Assembly: GCA_028726605.1 (NCBI GenBank)
Contig: JAQYPV010000024.1
Location: 1 to 40,688, forward strand
DNA: 40,688 nucleotides
Origin: Peptoniphilaceae bacterium
GTDB lineage: Bacteria > Bacillota > Clostridia > Tissierellales > Peptoniphilaceae
Direction of reading: 5' to 3'
This document shows, piece by piece, positions 34,220 through 40,688 of this stretch. The notes below the pieces were generated by a model. It searched no databases and was not told where the DNA came from. It saw only the letters and a program-made list of their open reading frames with translations. Numbering within the stretch: the first letter of the stretch is position 1; each line of letters starts with the position of its first letter. The translations under genes and the position numbers were made by a program.

Positions 34220-35739
34220 TGAGAAGCGTCGTAAAAACGGGAAAGACGGTTGATGATGCCATTAAACTGGCGCTCCAGGCGCTGGATAATGCCAAGATGG
34301 ATGACGTCACCGTGGAAATCTTGGAACAACCCAAGGCGGGTTTTCTGGGCATGTTTGGTGGAAAAGAAGCCATTGTGCGCGTGACGCGCAAAGAGACCAC
34401 GGACTTCCAGGAGATGCTGCGCGAAGAAGGTCTCTTCGATGCCAAAGGCGAGACTCGGTCGGAAGCGCCGAAAGCCGCCGCAGCTCACTTAGACGAGTCT
34501 TCGGTCGCGAGACAGCAGAAGCGCGATGTCGAGAGAGTCGCTGAGAGCGCCCACAAGAGTGCTAACAAGACTGAAGCTCAAGAGGATCCAAAGGTCGCCG
34601 CGTCCGTCACCACAGAGCCACTCCACGATCCAACGAACACACCGGCGCAAAAGTCATTTGCTGCTGTCTCGCCTGCGTTAAAGTCGACACGCAAATTTGA
34701 GGAGAATCAAAGTGGAAAGACTCAAGGCGTTAAGAAGGAAGTAGCGGCGGACGAAGAGGTATCACAGCCGAAAGTCGAGGCGGCGAAAACGCCGGAAGTC
34801 AAGGCATCGGAATCGCAAGGAACAGAACCTCAGGCCGTCACGGCGAGCAAGTCTGACGTAAAAAAAGCTCAGCCGAAGGTTGAAAAAGCGAAAGCTAAGG
34901 TGGAGCCTGTCGCCTATGCGCCCATTCCGCGGCAGCAGACAGTGCATCAAACGCCTCAAGAGCCGGTCGCTCAAAAGAAGGCTGCTCAAGAGTCGGTTGT
35001 TCAAGAGTCGGCGAGTAAAGCAAATGAGTCGACGACGCAACATGCGGCATCACCTCTCAACTTGTCCGATCTCATTCGCCAGCAGGTCGGCGAGTCTCCG
35101 AAGACAGAGACCGAAAAGGCACCGGTCGAGCGCGTGGAAGCATCTGAAAATGCGGAAGACGCGAGCGAAACGACCTCACAGGAAGTCGCCGCGGAAGGCG
35201 TACAGACGGCAGTTGAGGCATCGGAAGTTCAGGTAGCGGAGAGCGCACCGGCGCACGATCACAAAAACATCACGACGGATGACGAAGCCGTTCAATTCTG
35301 CCGCGACTGGCTGTCGCAGACGCTCGAGATGATGCACATCGAGGCGGATATCGAATCCTCCGTCGAGGGCGACAACATCAACTTGGAATTGGTCAACATC
35401 ACCGATACTGACATGGGCATCGTCATCGGCCGCCGCGCCGAGACACTTAACGCTATTCAGTACTTGTGTGGCGTGTCGCTCAACCGTTCGAGTAAGCGCC
35501 ACTATCGCGTGTATCTCGATGTCGGCGGCTACCGCAGTCGGCGCAAGCAAAACATCACGATGCTAGCCGAGCGCAATGCTGAAAAGGCCATTCGCTATCA
35601 GAAGGCGATGAAGTTGGAACCCATGAACGCCTATGAGCGGCACATTGTACACACCGCGTTGCAAGGTCACGAGCACATCGAGACCATCTCGGAAGGCCGT
35701 GAGCCACATCGGCGCGTCGTCATCGTGTACAAAGACTAG
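34219..35739 (+). CDS. jag: Jag/KhpB RNA-binding protein with long linker
   Basis: RNA-binding protein linked to cell elongation and post-transcriptional control, usual neighbour of yidC. The Jag_N domain is residues 1-60 (KTGKTVDDAIKLALQALDNA, QPKAGFLGMFGGKEA). The C-terminal KH domain (about 385-435, IVIGRRAETLNAIQYLCGV) and R3H domain (about 440-506, MKLEPMNAYERHIVHTALQG) are intact. Between them lie about 290 low-complexity residues rich in Ala, Glu, Lys, Ser, Val and Gln, so the protein is 506 residues where 200-350 is usual. The linker is probably disordered. Confidence 0.95.
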   Translation: MRSVVKTGKTVDDAIKLALQALDNAKMDDVTVEILEQPKAGFLGMFGGKEAIVRVTRKETTDFQEMLREEGLFDAKGETRSEAPKAAAAHLDESSVARQQKRDVERVAESAHKSANKTEAQEDPKVAASVTTEPLHDPTNTPAQKSFAAVSPALKSTRKFEENQSGKTQGVKKEVAADEEVSQPKVEAAKTPEVKASESQGTEPQAVTASKSDVKKAQPKVEKAKAKVEPVAYAPIPRQQTVHQTPQEPVAQKKAAQESVVQESASKANESTTQHAASPLNLSDLIRQQVGESPKTETEKAPVERVEASENAEDASETTSQEVAAEGVQTAVEASEVQVAESAPAHDHKNITTDDEAVQFCRDWLSQTLEMMHIEADIESSVEGDNINLELVNITDTDMGIVIGRRAETLNAIQYLCGVSLNRSSKRHYRVYLDVGGYRSRRKQNITMLAERNAEKAIRYQKAMKLEPMNAYERHIVHTALQGHEHIETISEGREPHRRVVIVYKD

Positions 35740-35746
35740 AAAGGGG

Positions 35747-35779
35747 GCACTGCCACAAGTCATGTGGCAGTGCTTTTTT
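35747..35779 (+). terminator. Strong intrinsic terminator after jag
   Basis: GCACTGCCACA (35747-35757) and TGTGGCAGTGC (35763-35773) form a perfect 11-bp stem with loop AGTCA, then T6. It ends three bases before the mnmE start codon, an unusual arrangement for that gene. Confidence 0.95.
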
Positions 35780-35782
35780 GAC

Positions 35783-37204
35783 ATGACAGATAACAGGACC
35801 CATCAAGAGGGAATCGGCGACGCTCAAGACACCATCGCCGCCATTTCTACGTCGACCGGCGAGGCGGGCATCGGAATTGTGCGCATCAGTGGTCCGGACG
35901 CCTTTGCCGTCGCCGAGACCATCTTTCACGCGGCAAATGGCCGTGCGTACACCCCGGCGGATCACCGCAAACTGCGCTATGGATGGATTCGCGATGGAGA
36001 GACGACTCTGGATGAGGTGCTCGTCTCCTTTATGCAAGCGCCGCATACGTATACGGCAGAGGACATCGTGGAGATCAATGCCCACGGCGGTCGCCTGTCG
36101 GTCGAGCGCATCTTAAAACTCGTGCTTTCCCATGGTGTGCGGTTGGCCACGCGCGGCGAATTCACGCGACGCGCCTTTTTGAACGGACGCATCGATCTCC
36201 TGCAAGTCGAGGCCATTCACGACATCATCGACGCCCAAAGCGAGGCCGCGCAGCAACAAGCGGTCGATCAGTTGGGAGGAGGACTCAGTCACCAAATTAA
36301 AGATCTCAAAGATGCCATTTTAAGTTTACTTTCAAAGGTCGAATACGACATCAACTTCATGGAAGATGCACAGGAGGAATTGCCCGTTCTTCCCATGCTT
36401 CAAGAGGCGGAGCGTCTGGAGCAAGCGATGGCATCGCTCATCAAGGACTCACAGCACGGACGTCTGGTTCGCGATGGGATTCGTGCGGTTCTCGTCGGAG
36501 AACCAAACGTGGGTAAGTCGTCGCTCATGAACGCGTTATTGAGAGAAGAGCGCGCCATCGTCACGGACGTGCCCGGCACGACGCGCGATGCCATTGAAGA
36601 AGGATATCGGTTGGACGGAATTGCCCTGCGCCTCATCGACACGGCGGGGCTGCGAGAGACCGACGACAAAGTCGAAGCCATCGGCGTGGACATGAGTCGA
36701 CGTCGCATGAAAGAAGCGGATCTCATCCTCGCGCTCTTCGACGGTTCGTGTGATTGGACCGATCGAGAGAATTTGCTTTTGGAGGAGACGGGCGACAAGC
36801 CGACAATCGTCATCTTAAACAAATCCGATCGAGGGTTATCGTCCTCCGCCGTGGCTTTTTTGCGCACTTTGGAGATACCGAAGCGTCCGATCATCGGCGG
36901 GGTTGCGCTTTCGGCGCTGACGGGAGAAGGCATCGAGGCGCTCATCGCCATGATGCGTGAATATCTTTTGGGCCAAGCGCCGGAAAATGACGTCGCACTG
37001 TCCAACTTGCGTCAGATTGACTTATTGGAAAAGGCGCATCAGTCGATGCTGCAAGCCGTTTACGGGATGCGGGCGGGTGTCGCCATTGACGCCTGCGAGG
37101 TGGATTTGCGCCAATCCTATCAGCATTTGGCGGCGCTCCTAGGTGAGGAAATCGGCGACGATGTGTTGGATAAAATTTTCCAGGATTTCTGTGTGGGGAA
37201 GTAA
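35783..37204 (+). CDS. mnmE: tRNA modification GTPase MnmE
   Basis: With MnmG it makes 5-carboxymethylaminomethyl uridine at the wobble position of certain tRNAs. Residues about 17-40 are the classic TIAAISTSTGEAGIGIVRIS start; the G domain has GEPNVGKSS, DVPGTTRD, DTAGLR and NKSD; the C-terminal FCVGK supplies the catalytic Cys. Length 473. The start ATG 35783 gives about 16 extra residues and is the only start codon near; it has no Shine-Dalgarno, as a terminator stem occupies the upstream bases. Expression may need read-through or an unusual initiation. Confidence 0.93.
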   Translation: MTDNRTHQEGIGDAQDTIAAISTSTGEAGIGIVRISGPDAFAVAETIFHAANGRAYTPADHRKLRYGWIRDGETTLDEVLVSFMQAPHTYTAEDIVEINAHGGRLSVERILKLVLSHGVRLATRGEFTRRAFLNGRIDLLQVEAIHDIIDAQSEAAQQQAVDQLGGGLSHQIKDLKDAILSLLSKVEYDINFMEDAQEELPVLPMLQEAERLEQAMASLIKDSQHGRLVRDGIRAVLVGEPNVGKSSLMNALLREERAIVTDVPGTTRDAIEEGYRLDGIALRLIDTAGLRETDDKVEAIGVDMSRRRMKEADLILALFDGSCDWTDRENLLLEETGDKPTIVILNKSDRGLSSSAVAFLRTLEIPKRPIIGGVALSALTGEGIEALIAMMREYLLGQAPENDVALSNLRQIDLLEKAHQSMLQAVYGMRAGVAIDACEVDLRQSYQHLAALLGEEIGDDVLDKIFQDFCVGK

Positions 37205-37349
37205 AAACCGATCGTTGGAAAGTGAAAACCGATATTAGAGACCGAAAGAAAAGTCAAAAGAACAACCGAAAGTAAAAACAAAAGAAAAGCCACAAGAAAA
37301 AACAAAGTAAAAATCCTGAGATAAAAATCGGATAGTAGAAAGAAGAAGG
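37205..37349 (+). other. A-rich, purine-biased spacer between mnmE and mnmG
   Basis: This 145-bp gap is dominated by A and contains several short near-repeats such as AAAACCGAT (37203, 37223), ACCGAAAG (37239, 37264) and AAAAATC near its end. No gene fits on either strand; the hydrophobic minus-strand frame is what a poly-purine stretch gives. The mnmG Shine-Dalgarno GAAGAAGG closes it. Confidence 0.6.
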
Positions 37350-39251
37350 ATGCAAAAAGCACATTATTTACGGCAGACGGCTGACGTCGTCGTCATCGGC
37401 GGGGGGCATGCCGGATGTGAAGCGGCGTTTGCGAGCGCTCGCCTCGGTTGTCAGACCGTCATGCTCACGATGAGTCTCGATTCAATCGGCGACATGCCCT
37501 GCAATCCCAACATCGGGGGGACGGGGAAAGGACACCTCGTACGCGAGATTGACGCTCTGGGTGGAGAAATGGCGAAAGTGATTGACGAGACCTTCTTGCA
37601 ATCGCGCATGCTCAATCTCTCCAAAGGTCCCGCCATTCACTCGTTGCGCGTTCAGGCCGACAAACGACGCTATCACGAAGAGATGAAGAAGCGGCTTGAG
37701 GCACAGGAGAACCTCAGCGTCATCGAAGCCGAGGCGACGGGGCTTCTCTTTGATGAGGGTCGCGTCGCCGGCGTCCTGACGCTACAAGGCGCTGAGATCC
37801 GGGCAAAGGCAGTCATCGTGTGTACTGGCACTTTTTTGAACGGCACCATCTTGATGGGCGAAGTCTCCTATGCGTCGGGTCCGCATGGCCTTCGTCCTTC
37901 CGAGGCCTTCAGTCCGTCTCTGGAAAAGGCGGGTCTCTCGTTACGACGCTTTAAGACCGGTACGCCGGCGCGTGTGCATCGGCGCTCCATCGACACGTCG
38001 AAGATGGCAATTCAGGAAGGCGATCAAGAGATCATCCCTTTCTCTTTTACCAATGAAGGAAGGCACTGGGACGCGGCCAAACAAATGCCCTGCTATTTGA
38101 CCTATACGACGGCCGATACTAAAGATATCATCATGGAGAATTTGCATCGCTCCCCCATGTACTCCACCGAGACGCACGGCGTTGGACCGCGCTACTGTCC
38201 TTCGATCGAAGATAAGATGGTGCGCTTTCCCACGCACGAAAGACATCAGATTTTCCTCGAGCCGGAAGGCCGAGACACTGATGAGATCTACGTTCAGGGC
38301 GCCAGTTCCACTTTACCAGAGGAAGTGCAGATCGCGTTGTATCGCACAATCGAAGGGTTGGAGCACGTGGAATTCATGCGCTCGGCGTATGGGATTGAAT
38401 ACGATGTGATTGACGCACGGAAGTTGAAGTCATCGCTTGAAGTACGCGCCTGTCCGGGACTCTTCTGTGCAGGGCAAATCAACGGTTCCTCCGGCTATGA
38501 AGAAGCCGCAGCGCAGGGCTTGATGGCGGGGATCAACGCCGCTCACCTCGTCCACGGCCTTGAGCCTCTCGTGCTCGACCGCAGTCAGGCCTACATCGGT
38601 GTGTTGATCGACGACCTCGTCACCAAGGGCACGAATGAACCCTATCGAATGATGACCTCGCGCTGTGAGTATCGCTTGAGCTTGAGACAGAACAATGCAG
38701 ACGAACGCCTGACGCCCATCGGTCACGCCATTGGTCTCATTTCGGATGCGCGTTATACCCAGATGCAGCAGAAATGGGCTACGATTCACACTGAAGTGGA
38801 GCGCATGAAGGAGGTCTCGGTGACGCCGACAGAGTCCGCCAACGCATTTTTGGAGGCCCATCAATCAGCACCGCTAAAGACTGGCGTGACCTTGGCGGAA
38901 CTCTTGCGGCGACCGGAGCTGACGGACGAGATGCTTTCAGAATTAGATTCCGAAAGACCCGATCTGCCCCGTGCCCTGCGCATGGAAGTGGAGACTGAGA
39001 TCAAGTACGAAGGATATATTGAAAAACAAAACGCACAGATCGCACAGTTCCGGCGCATGGAAGAGAAAAAACTTGGCGTCATGGACTACACAAAGGTCTC
39101 CGGATTGAAGCGCGAGGCGGCGGAGAAACTCAACGACGTGCAGCCTGAGTCGGTCGGTCAGGCGTCACGCATCAGCGGCGTGACCCCGGCGGACATCCAG
39201 GTGTTGCTCGTCCATCTGGAAATGGCACGACGCGCAGCGGAGGAACGATGA
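37350..39251 (+). CDS. mnmG: tRNA uridine-5-carboxymethylaminomethyl modification enzyme MnmG
   Basis: FAD enzyme that partners MnmE in wobble-uridine modification. The dinucleotide fold is at residues 12-30 (VVVIGGGHAGCEAAFASARL). Other signatures are MPCNPNIGGTGKGHLVREID, the GTPARVHRRSID region with SYASGPHGLR, and the C-terminal EIKYEGYIEKQ. Length 633, normal. GAAGAAGG precedes ATG 37350. The stop overlaps rsmG as ATGA, so translation is coupled. Confidence 0.97.
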   Translation: MQKAHYLRQTADVVVIGGGHAGCEAAFASARLGCQTVMLTMSLDSIGDMPCNPNIGGTGKGHLVREIDALGGEMAKVIDETFLQSRMLNLSKGPAIHSLRVQADKRRYHEEMKKRLEAQENLSVIEAEATGLLFDEGRVAGVLTLQGAEIRAKAVIVCTGTFLNGTILMGEVSYASGPHGLRPSEAFSPSLEKAGLSLRRFKTGTPARVHRRSIDTSKMAIQEGDQEIIPFSFTNEGRHWDAAKQMPCYLTYTTADTKDIIMENLHRSPMYSTETHGVGPRYCPSIEDKMVRFPTHERHQIFLEPEGRDTDEIYVQGASSTLPEEVQIALYRTIEGLEHVEFMRSAYGIEYDVIDARKLKSSLEVRACPGLFCAGQINGSSGYEEAAAQGLMAGINAAHLVHGLEPLVLDRSQAYIGVLIDDLVTKGTNEPYRMMTSRCEYRLSLRQNNADERLTPIGHAIGLISDARYTQMQQKWATIHTEVERMKEVSVTPTESANAFLEAHQSAPLKTGVTLAELLRRPELTDEMLSELDSERPDLPRALRMEVETEIKYEGYIEKQNAQIAQFRRMEEKKLGVMDYTKVSGLKREAAEKLNDVQPESVGQASRISGVTPADIQVLLVHLEMARRAAEER

Positions 39252-39955
39252 CGAGACTTCAGGAAAAAGCACAACGGCATGGACTGACGCTCACTGATGC
39301 GATGATTTCCCAATTTCAGCGATATCAGAGAATGTTGATCGATTGGAATGAGCACATGGATCTCACGGCGATTACGGATCCTGAGGAGATCGAGGATAAG
39401 CACTTTCTCGACTCCTTGAGCGTCTTACGCCTCATTCCCCATCTGGAGGGACGATGGGTGGATGTCGGCAGTGGTGCTGGCTTTCCGGGCATTCCCCTTG
39501 CCATTGCCGTCCCGGAGTTAGACATCACCCTCGTGGACAGTCTACTCAAGCGAATTCGATTCCTCGAGGCGGTCATCGAAGATCTCAAATTGCCCAATGT
39601 CAAAGCGGTACATGCGCGAAGCGACGAACTCTTTCGTGAGGGTGAGCCGTGGCGTGAGTCCTTCGACGGTGCCGTATCGCGTGCCGTCGCTCCACTTTCA
39701 ACTCTGTTGGAATACGTGTTACCGGGAGTTCGTGTCGGAGGCGTCTTCATTGCCATGAAAGGCTCTGCCGCTGACGAAGAATGTGCCACCGGCGAGAATG
39801 CGATTACGATTCTGGGCGGAAAATTAGAGACCATTGACCGCTACCAAAAAGACGAAAGTCATTTCGAACGTGCCAACCTGCTCATTCGAAAGGTGGTACC
39901 GACGCCAGGGCGCTATCCGCGACGTGGCGATAAAGCGCGCAAACGGCCGTTATAG
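39248..39955 (+). CDS. rsmG: 16S rRNA (guanine-N7)-methyltransferase G
   Basis: Methylates G527 of 16S rRNA using S-adenosylmethionine. The SAM site is clear, WVDVGSGAGFPGIPLAI (residues about 72-88), as is the N-terminal NEHMDLTAITDPEEIEDKHF and DSL. Length 235, normal. It starts inside the mnmG stop and is the last gene before the parS array. Confidence 0.96.
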   Translation: MTRLQEKAQRHGLTLTDAMISQFQRYQRMLIDWNEHMDLTAITDPEEIEDKHFLDSLSVLRLIPHLEGRWVDVGSGAGFPGIPLAIAVPELDITLVDSLLKRIRFLEAVIEDLKLPNVKAVHARSDELFREGEPWRESFDGAVSRAVAPLSTLLEYVLPGVRVGGVFIAMKGSAADEECATGENAITILGGKLETIDRYQKDESHFERANLLIRKVVPTPGRYPRRGDKARKRPL

Positions 39956-39964
39956 GTAAGAGAA

Positions 39965-39980
39965 TGTTTCACGTGAAACA
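39965..39980. other. parS site 1
   Basis: Perfect chromosomal parS palindrome TGTTTCACGTGAAACA, bound by ParB/Spo0J. Symmetry extends two bases on each side (39963-39982). It begins 9 bp after rsmG. Confidence 0.96.
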
Positions 39981-40084
39981 TTTCTAGTGACAGTGTTGTT
40001 TTGCTCGCAGACGGGAAGCGTTAGAAGCCTTATTCTGTGAACATCTATTAGTGTTGCAATGCTGGAATTACGCAATCTCAGCAT

Positions 40085-40100
40085 TGTTTCACGTGAAACA
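40085..40100. other. parS site 2
   Basis: Perfect 16-bp parS palindrome, with symmetry extended to 40083-40102 by AT and AT. Confidence 0.96.
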
Positions 40101-40179
40101 ATAGAGCGATGACTCGATTCCACTTGGCCTGCATTTTTGAACTGAATGCCCGAACAGCTGAACTTGACATAGCCTCCAA

Positions 40180-40195
40180 TGTTTCACGTGAAACA
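40180..40195. other. parS site 3
   Basis: Perfect 16-bp parS palindrome. It lies at the left boundary of the 187-bp tandem duplication. Confidence 0.96.
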
Positions 40196-40247
40196 ATCGG
40201 TCTTGATTCGGTCCTACTTCGCTCTTATTTAGGAGGTTCACGCTTTT

Positions 40248-40310
40248 ATGCTTAACAGTGAATGGTCTGAATTGTTTCACGTGAAACATTACAACTATGA
40301 CTTGATATAA
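40248..40310 (+). CDS. Possible 20-residue micro-ORF, copy A
   Basis: ATG 40248 follows AGGAGG (40231-40236) by 11 bases and runs 20 codons to TAA. The middle, ELFHVKHYNY, includes the parS palindrome read as codons. The body is identical at DNA level in the second repeat unit except for one codon-2 change (Leu to Ile). There is no known relative and it may be chance; the spacing is long for efficient initiation. Confidence 0.25.
   Translation: MLNSEWSELFHVKHYNYDLI
40273..40288. other. parS site 4
   Basis: Perfect 16-bp parS palindrome in repeat unit A, within the possible micro-ORF. Confidence 0.96.
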
Positions 40311-40366
40311 TTTAATCTTAAGTTAGAAACTACGCGCTCTCACAGTCCGACTGAGCGAAAACGAAA

Positions 40367-40382
40367 TGTTTCACGTGAAACA
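40367..40382. other. parS site 5
   Basis: Perfect 16-bp parS palindrome at the right end of repeat unit A. Confidence 0.96.
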
Positions 40383-40434
40383 TTCGATCTAGGTTCGGTT
40401 CTACTTCGCTCTTATTTAGGAGGATCACGCGTTT

Positions 40435-40497
40435 ATGATTAACAGTGAATGGTCTGAATTGTTTCACGTGAAACATTACAACTATGACTTGATATAA
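40435..40497 (+). CDS. Possible 20-residue micro-ORF, copy B
   Basis: The duplicate of the frame at 40248: AGGAGG at 40418-40423, 11-base spacing, ATG 40435, TAA at 40495-40497. It starts MINSEWSELF where copy A has MLNSEWSELF. Apart from that codon the two frames are the same, base for base. Confidence 0.25.
   Translation: MINSEWSELFHVKHYNYDLI
40460..40475. other. parS site 6
   Basis: Perfect 16-bp parS palindrome in repeat unit B, the copy of site 4. Confidence 0.96.
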
Positions 40498-40553
40498 CTT
40501 AATCTTAATTTAGAAACTACACGCTCTCACAGTCCAACTGAGCGAAGACGAAA

Positions 40554-40569
40554 TGTTTCACGTGAAACA
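40554..40569. other. parS site 7
   Basis: Perfect 16-bp parS palindrome in repeat unit B, the copy of site 5 and the last in the window. Confidence 0.96.
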
Positions 40570-40582
40570 TTCTTGCTCACCT

Positions 40583-40641
40583 GAGCGATATCGGCTTTTG
40601 GCTTTTCGTACGAGTTTTCTAATGGCTCTCTAATATCGCTC
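40583..40641. repeat. 9-bp inverted repeat after the parS array
   Basis: GAGCGATAT (40583-40591) and ATATCGCTC (40633-40641) are perfect inverted copies 41 bp apart. There is no T tract. The last 119 bp of the window hold no gene; the promoter of a following gene could lie here. Confidence 0.5.
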
Positions 40642-40688
40642 TGTATTGCATCGTCTCAGAATGTCCCGTGCGTTACACAATGAATACC

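Larger units (their letters stand above)
40207..40569. repeat. 187-bp tandem duplication carrying four parS sites
   Basis: Bases 40207-40382 and 40394-40569 align without gaps with nine mismatches over 176 positions (about 95 percent identity); the period is 187 bp. Weaker similarity extends about 14 bp to the left. Each unit contains two parS sites 94 bp apart and an AGGAGG followed by ATG. Confidence 0.95.

Noticed and set aside
37120-37362. 80-residue very hydrophobic minus-strand frame (Phe/Leu-rich)
   Set aside because: It is the reverse reading of the A-rich spacer and the mnmE end; hydrophobicity follows from T-rich codons, and no ribosome-binding site is present.
40089-40289. 66-residue minus-strand frame across parS sites 2-4
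   Set aside because: It consists largely of parS palindromes read as FHVKH and shows no other support.
39965-40569. parS palindromes considered as transcription terminators
   Set aside because: They can form hairpins but none is followed by a T tract, and the exact sequence is the ParB target.

Overview
The window is a piece of a Gram-positive (Bacillota) chromosome that spans the replication origin. The family is probably a moderately high-GC anaerobic Clostridia/Tissierellia-type coccus, but that placement is inference: it rests on Gram-positive style Shine-Dalgarno sites, the dnaA-dnaN-yaaA-recF-gyrB-gyrA and rpmH-rnpA-yidD-yidC-jag-mnmE-mnmG-rsmG gene orders, and an RsbV/RsbW/SigB-type module. 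No rRNA, CRISPR array, IS element or intact prophage was seen.

Layout, left to right. 1-3.9 kb: the 3' part of an ABC-2 type permease gene interrupted by a frameshift, its ATPase, a hemolysin-III type membrane protein and an isochorismatase-family hydrolase. 4.0-5.7 kb: a biotin unit, birA-bioY, behind a promoter that carries a BirA operator. 5.8-9.1 kb, minus strand: a tightly overlapping operon cysK-cysE-DUF368 transporter-NYN/LOTUS protein. 9.5-13.2 kb: an FMN riboswitch with its terminator, then ribD-ribE-ribBA-ribH. 13.4 kb: tRNA-Pro(GGG) with a strong terminator. 13.6-17.1 kb: an unrecognised anchored protein with a long acidic linker, and two near-identical lipoprotein genes, the first of which is a stub of the second (an FMN_bind-like protein). 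17.2-20.7 kb: a heterodimeric ABC exporter.

20.8-32.0 kb, minus strand: dnaA, dnaN, yaaA (S4), recF, gyrB, gyrA, then an anti-anti-sigma/anti-sigma/sigma module and a double-Nudix protein, all closely spaced. oriC lies between dnaA and rpmH (32.05-32.64 kb), with DnaA-box-like sites and AT-rich stretches there and further boxes between dnaA and dnaN. 32.6-40.0 kb, plus strand: rpmH, rnpA, yidD, yidC, jag, mnmE, mnmG, rsmG. Genes on both sides point away from oriC.

39.96-40.57 kb: seven perfect copies of the 16-bp parS palindrome in about 605 bp, partly built by a 187-bp tandem duplication. parA/parB probably follow just outside the window. The points most worth a second look are this parS array with its conserved micro-ORF, the RsbW-like protein that lacks recognisable ATP-binding boxes, the lipoprotein duplication, the Nudix-Nudix fusion, and the coupling of a NYN/LOTUS protein to the cysteine operon.
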